From: an uncultured Rhodobacterales bacterium
GTDB lineage: Bacteria; Pseudomonadota; Alphaproteobacteria; Rhodobacterales; Rhodobacteraceae
NCBI GenBank assembly: GCA_903873585.1
Contig: CAIQOV010000049.1
Coordinates: 62,001 to 126,000, forward strand
Length of the DNA stretch: 64,000 nt
Reading direction: 5' to 3'
The position numbers and the translations under genes were made by a program. Shown here in pieces: positions 61,449-64,000 of the stretch. Numbering within the stretch: position 1 is the first letter of the stretch; each line of letters opens with the position of its first letter. The notes under the pieces were generated by a model. That model ran no database searches and was not told where the DNA came from. It was given only the letters and a program-made list of their open reading frames with translations.

Positions 61449-62122
61449 TATTTTTCTCCGGCTACGCCATAAGCAGGGGCGGCGCGCGGGTCTAGCGCGC
61501 GGGTTTGGTAAGCGCTCATCTGGGGTTTGTAGATGCCCCAAGCGCGGGTGATATGGGCGATGGGGTCGCCCTCTTCCCAATCGCAGCGCAGTTCGGCCAA
61601 GGGCCACGGGTGTTGGCCAACGATCAGCAATCCCGCCGAATGCACGGGGCCTGCTTCGCCGCCCAAGGCAAGGGCGGCTTGCATCGCTGTTAGCAAACGG
61701 TCGCCCAGATGGCCTTTGGCCGCACTAAAGGCCGTGACCATGGCGGTGGGAATGCCCTTGTCGGCCAGCAAATTGCCACCAGCGGCCACACCGTCCCCTT
61801 CAGCAGCGCCCCAAATGCCCAGCGCATTTTGCCCCGACCAAGTGGCCGTGCGCCCTTGCGCATCAACGCACAAAAGCTGGCGGTATTCGGGAAACTTTTC
61901 CTGCGCCACGGCTTGTTTGACAGCTTCGGGTGCAGAATGCCCAGCGGCCAGCAGATCAAGCATGGCATCGCCCAAAGCGGGGTTGGTGATGTTCTGGCTG
62001 GCCGCCGCCCCCACCCCCGCCCGCGCATAAGCGCAGCGCGCCGCAACGGCTGGAGAGGAGGACGAAATGGCCATGCCGAACTGGCCGGTTTGCGCGCAGC
62101 GCGCGACGATCGAGAATGTCAT
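61448..62122 (-). CDS. DUF1028 family protein (Ntn-hydrolase-like)
   Basis: A 224-residue DUF1028 protein, starting MTFSIVARCAQTGQFGMAISSS, with ARAGVGAAASQNITNPALGDAMLDLLAAG and NLLADKGIPTAMVTAF. The fold is Ntn-hydrolase-like; its reaction is unknown, although it often occurs with RidA and amino-acid or amine catabolic genes. It sits 1 bp after the RidA gene and overlaps the LysR start. Confidence 0.92.
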   Translation of the reverse strand: MTFSIVARCAQTGQFGMAISSSSPAVAARCAYARAGVGAAASQNITNPALGDAMLDLLAAGHSAPEAVKQAVAQEKFPEYRQLLCVDAQGRTATWSGQNALGIWGAAEGDGVAAGGNLLADKGIPTAMVTAFSAAKGHLGDRLLTAMQAALALGGEAGPVHSAGLLIVGQHPWPLAELRCDWEEGDPIAHITRAWGIYKPQMSAYQTRALDPRAAPAYGVAGEK

Positions 62123-62123
62123 A

Positions 62124-62540
62124 TCAATCAGGGATCACAGCGGTGGCGTCAATTTCCACCAGCCAATCAGGGCGCGCCAAGGCCACCACCGTCAGGCCAG
62201 TGCACACCGGATGCACGCCGCGAATGTATTCGCCCATGGTGCGGTAAACCGCCTCGCGGTGGCGCACATCGGTCAGGTAGACCACCAGTTTCACCAGATG
62301 CTCCATCTTGCCGCCGGCCTCTTCGATGATCTGCTGGATGTTTTGCATCACCTTATGGGTCTGTTCTGCCGCATCATGGCTGCCAAGGTTCACCGCTGTG
62401 TCCAAGTCTTGCGGGCAAGCGCCGCGAAACCACACGGTGCGCCCGCCGCGCGTGACAACGGCATGGGCCAGATCATTGTCGAGCTTTTGTTCAGGATAGG
62501 TGACTTTGGTGTTGAAGGGGCGAATGCGTTGGTGGGCCAT
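62124..62540 (-). CDS. RidA family protein
   Basis: A 138-residue RidA/YjgF protein (IQQIIEEAGGKMEHLVKLVVYLTDVRHREAVYRTMGEYI; tail PDWLVEIDATAV). The ATG at 62540 has a good ribosome site (cttggagtg) and was preferred to the track start at 62570. The family hydrolyses reactive enamines/imines from PLP or flavin enzymes, which fits a neighbour that makes imines by amine oxidation. Confidence 0.92.
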   Translation of the reverse strand: MAHQRIRPFNTKVTYPEQKLDNDLAHAVVTRGGRTVWFRGACPQDLDTAVNLGSHDAAEQTHKVMQNIQQIIEEAGGKMEHLVKLVVYLTDVRHREAVYRTMGEYIRGVHPVCTGLTVVALARPDWLVEIDATAVIPD

Positions 62541-62566
62541 CGGGCACTCCAAGGTTAGGGGTTGGG

Positions 62567-63850
62567 TCAAACGGGCGGGTGGCCCGTGCCTTGATAGGCA
62601 AGATAGGCGCGCTGTTTGGCGATGTGGTCGGCGACGTGTTTGGCATCATGCCACACGCCCCAAATAAAGGATGACCCGCGCCGAGATTGATAGGGCAGGC
62701 CAAGGAAGTAGATACCGGGTTCGGTGGAAACACCGCGCTGATGCTTGGGGCGGCCCGCGCTGTCAAATGCGTTGACGTTCAGCCAAGTGTAATCGCGCTC
62801 AAACCCTGTGGCCCAGATGATTGTGGTGATGCCCGCCTGTGCCAAGTCTAGCGATAAGATCGGGTTTGTCAGGCAATCTGGATCAGGCCCGATGATATGC
62901 GCTTCAGGCTCTGGCGGCAGGGTTAGGCCGGTGCGGGTGACAAAGGCATCCGCCTCGCCCAGCACGGAAAGATAGTCGGAATCCCCCTTGGCGATATTGG
63001 TGGCAAGGTCCGGCGCAAAGCGCATGGTGCCATGATCGAACCCGCTGGTCTTGCCCAAAAGCACCATGCCCTTGGTGGCCAGCTTGCGGAAATCCACCGT
63101 CTGCCCGCCATGCGCGCCGCTGACGGCAATGGTGACATGGGCTGATCCGGGGGTATATTCGGTATCCCATTTGTTCAAAACGCCCAGCCACCAGACAAAA
63201 TCGCGCCCCCGATAGCTGCGCGGCGGGCGGCCATGCGGGCCGACCGACAGGTAAACCTTGCGCCCCGATTCCAGCAATTCAGCCGAGATTTGCGCGCCGG
63301 ACGACCCCGCGCCCACCACCAGCACCGCGCCCTGAGGCAGCTGCGCGGGGTTACGATAGGCGCTGGAGTGCATCTGCGTCATGCCGCTGTCTTGTGGCAC
63401 GGTATCGGGCACAATCGGCCGCTGAAACGCGCCAGTGGCGGCGATCACATACTCGGCTTCAAAAGCCCCAGCCGAGGTTTCCACCGCAAACCCGGCCCGC
63501 CCTTCCAGACGGCTGGCCTTGGTCACGGTGACACCGCAGCGGATGGGGGCTGCGATCTTTTTGGCGTAGATTTCAAAGTATTCGGCCACGGCTTCCTTGC
63601 CAACAAAGGCATCGGGATGCGCGTTGGGAAATTCCATCCCTGGAAAGCGGTCGTGCCATGCGGGGCCATTGGCCACAAGCGAATCCCAGCGTTCCGACCG
63701 CCAGCGTTCGGCGATCCGCCCGCGTTCCACCACCAGATGGGAAATGCCGCAGCGGGTCAAATGCTCGCTCATCGCCACGCCGGCCTGACCGCCGCCCACG
63801 ACCAAGGCCTCCACCTTTTCGACCGGTCCGGAATGGGCATTCTGTGTCAT
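62567..63850 (-). CDS. flavin-dependent monooxygenase (CzcO/FMO-like)
   Basis: A 427-residue FAD/NADPH protein. FAD loop VVGGGQAGVAMSEHL near residue 16; NADPH loop VVGAGSSGAQISAELL at about residue 180; the FATGY-like motif is IIWATGFERDYTWL. It resembles the group annotated as 'flavoproteins of K+ transport' (CzcO), which are FMO-like. An N- or carbonyl-oxygenation is probable. It is the first gene of the operon. Confidence 0.88.
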   Translation of the reverse strand: MTQNAHSGPVEKVEALVVGGGQAGVAMSEHLTRCGISHLVVERGRIAERWRSERWDSLVANGPAWHDRFPGMEFPNAHPDAFVGKEAVAEYFEIYAKKIAAPIRCGVTVTKASRLEGRAGFAVETSAGAFEAEYVIAATGAFQRPIVPDTVPQDSGMTQMHSSAYRNPAQLPQGAVLVVGAGSSGAQISAELLESGRKVYLSVGPHGRPPRSYRGRDFVWWLGVLNKWDTEYTPGSAHVTIAVSGAHGGQTVDFRKLATKGMVLLGKTSGFDHGTMRFAPDLATNIAKGDSDYLSVLGEADAFVTRTGLTLPPEPEAHIIGPDPDCLTNPILSLDLAQAGITTIIWATGFERDYTWLNVNAFDSAGRPKHQRGVSTEPGIYFLGLPYQSRRGSSFIWGVWHDAKHVADHIAKQRAYLAYQGTGHPPV

Positions 63851-63931
63851 GGCTGTTCGTTCCGATCTATTTGTGGCGGCACTTTGACCGCCCCTATCCT
63901 TAATGCCAAGAGAAAAATCTCAGGGCTTGGA

Positions 63932-64000
63932 TTAGGCACAAGCTAAGGCCCAAGCGGCAATCGTGGCGGGGTCTTCGGGCAAGGGTTCGGCCAGATGGTC
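63932..64000 (-). CDS. C-terminal end of an unidentified leftward gene
   Basis: An open frame enters from the right edge and ends at a TAA (63932–63934). The 22 visible residues (DHLAEPLPEDPATIAAWALA...) have normal composition for this genome, but they are too few for assignment. 81 bp separate it from the monooxygenase start, so it may be in the same operon. Confidence 0.45.
   Translation of the reverse strand, partial: DHLAEPLPEDPATIAAWALACA

Noticed and set aside
1-64000. tRNA, rRNA or CRISPR arrays
   Set aside because: No cloverleaf-type conserved arms, no rRNA stretches and no regularly spaced repeats were seen; small unstructured RNAs cannot be excluded.

Overview
The window comes from the chromosome of an alphaproteobacterium, most likely of the order Rhodobacterales (the roseobacter/Paracoccus-type group). 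The evidence is the GC-rich, tightly packed coding with ATGA/TGATG overlaps, the alphaproteobacterial order Smr–Tim44-like–fxsA–secB–dnaQ–coaE–aroE–maf, the hemJ–rho–mnmE–mnmG–rsmG–parA–parB block, and alphaproteobacterial marks such as hemJ, the Tim44-like protein and the TolA-like C-terminal domain. All assignments were read from the supplied translations and the nucleotide sequence; no database search was run.

Layout. 1–6.5 kb: the end of addA, trxA, an Smr protein, a Tim44-like protein, fxsA, secB, then the leftward operon maf-aroE-coaE-dnaQ. 6.5–6.9 kb: a 396-bp non-coding region with a cluster of DnaA-box-like sequences between divergent transcription units, read here as the chromosome origin (oriC). 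6.9–14.2 kb: the rightward origin-proximal block hemJ, rho, mnmE, mnmG, rsmG, parA, parB. Three exact 16-bp parS sites lie inside genes at 10.03, 11.94 and 15.78 kb. 14.2–24.6 kb: leftward rph-rdgB-ridA-hemW, rightward hrcA-grpE, leftward mutS, an aminotransferase/sulfotransferase pair, argG. 24.7–33 kb: two Nudix genes, hslO, cca, a two-gene ABC exporter and an RlmD/TrmA-type methyltransferase. 33–36.8 kb: two L,D-transpeptidases around a CAP lipoprotein, two tandem near-identical small secreted proteins, and hemH.

36.84–40.02 kb is the accessory part. It is a 3.16-kb, visibly AT-richer insert bounded by 21-bp direct repeats (20/21 identical), with 12-bp-period iterons of the type NNNTACTA near both ends. 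It carries a protein with a recombinase-like N-terminus but no visible catalytic domain, a secreted protein ending in a TolA-like domain, and an apparently frame-disrupted leftward gene. It seems to have been inserted between a methyltransferase gene and hemH, which were once about 50 bp apart.

40–54 kb: comF, grxC, a nitrilase, a MarR regulator; an extracellular-polysaccharide cluster (Wza-type lipoprotein divergent from yjbH-yjbF and a GfcA/YjbE-like small protein); yihY; and the tamA-tamB outer-membrane assembly pair. 54–64 kb: an aldo/keto reductase, ubiG, proline iminopeptidase, and a six-gene leftward operon (flavin monooxygenase, RidA, DUF1028, LysR, dimethylamine-dehydrogenase-like flavoprotein, YtcJ-type amidohydrolase) that looks like a catabolic route for a methylated amine or N-heterocycle.

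No rRNA, tRNA, CRISPR array or insertion sequence was recognised.
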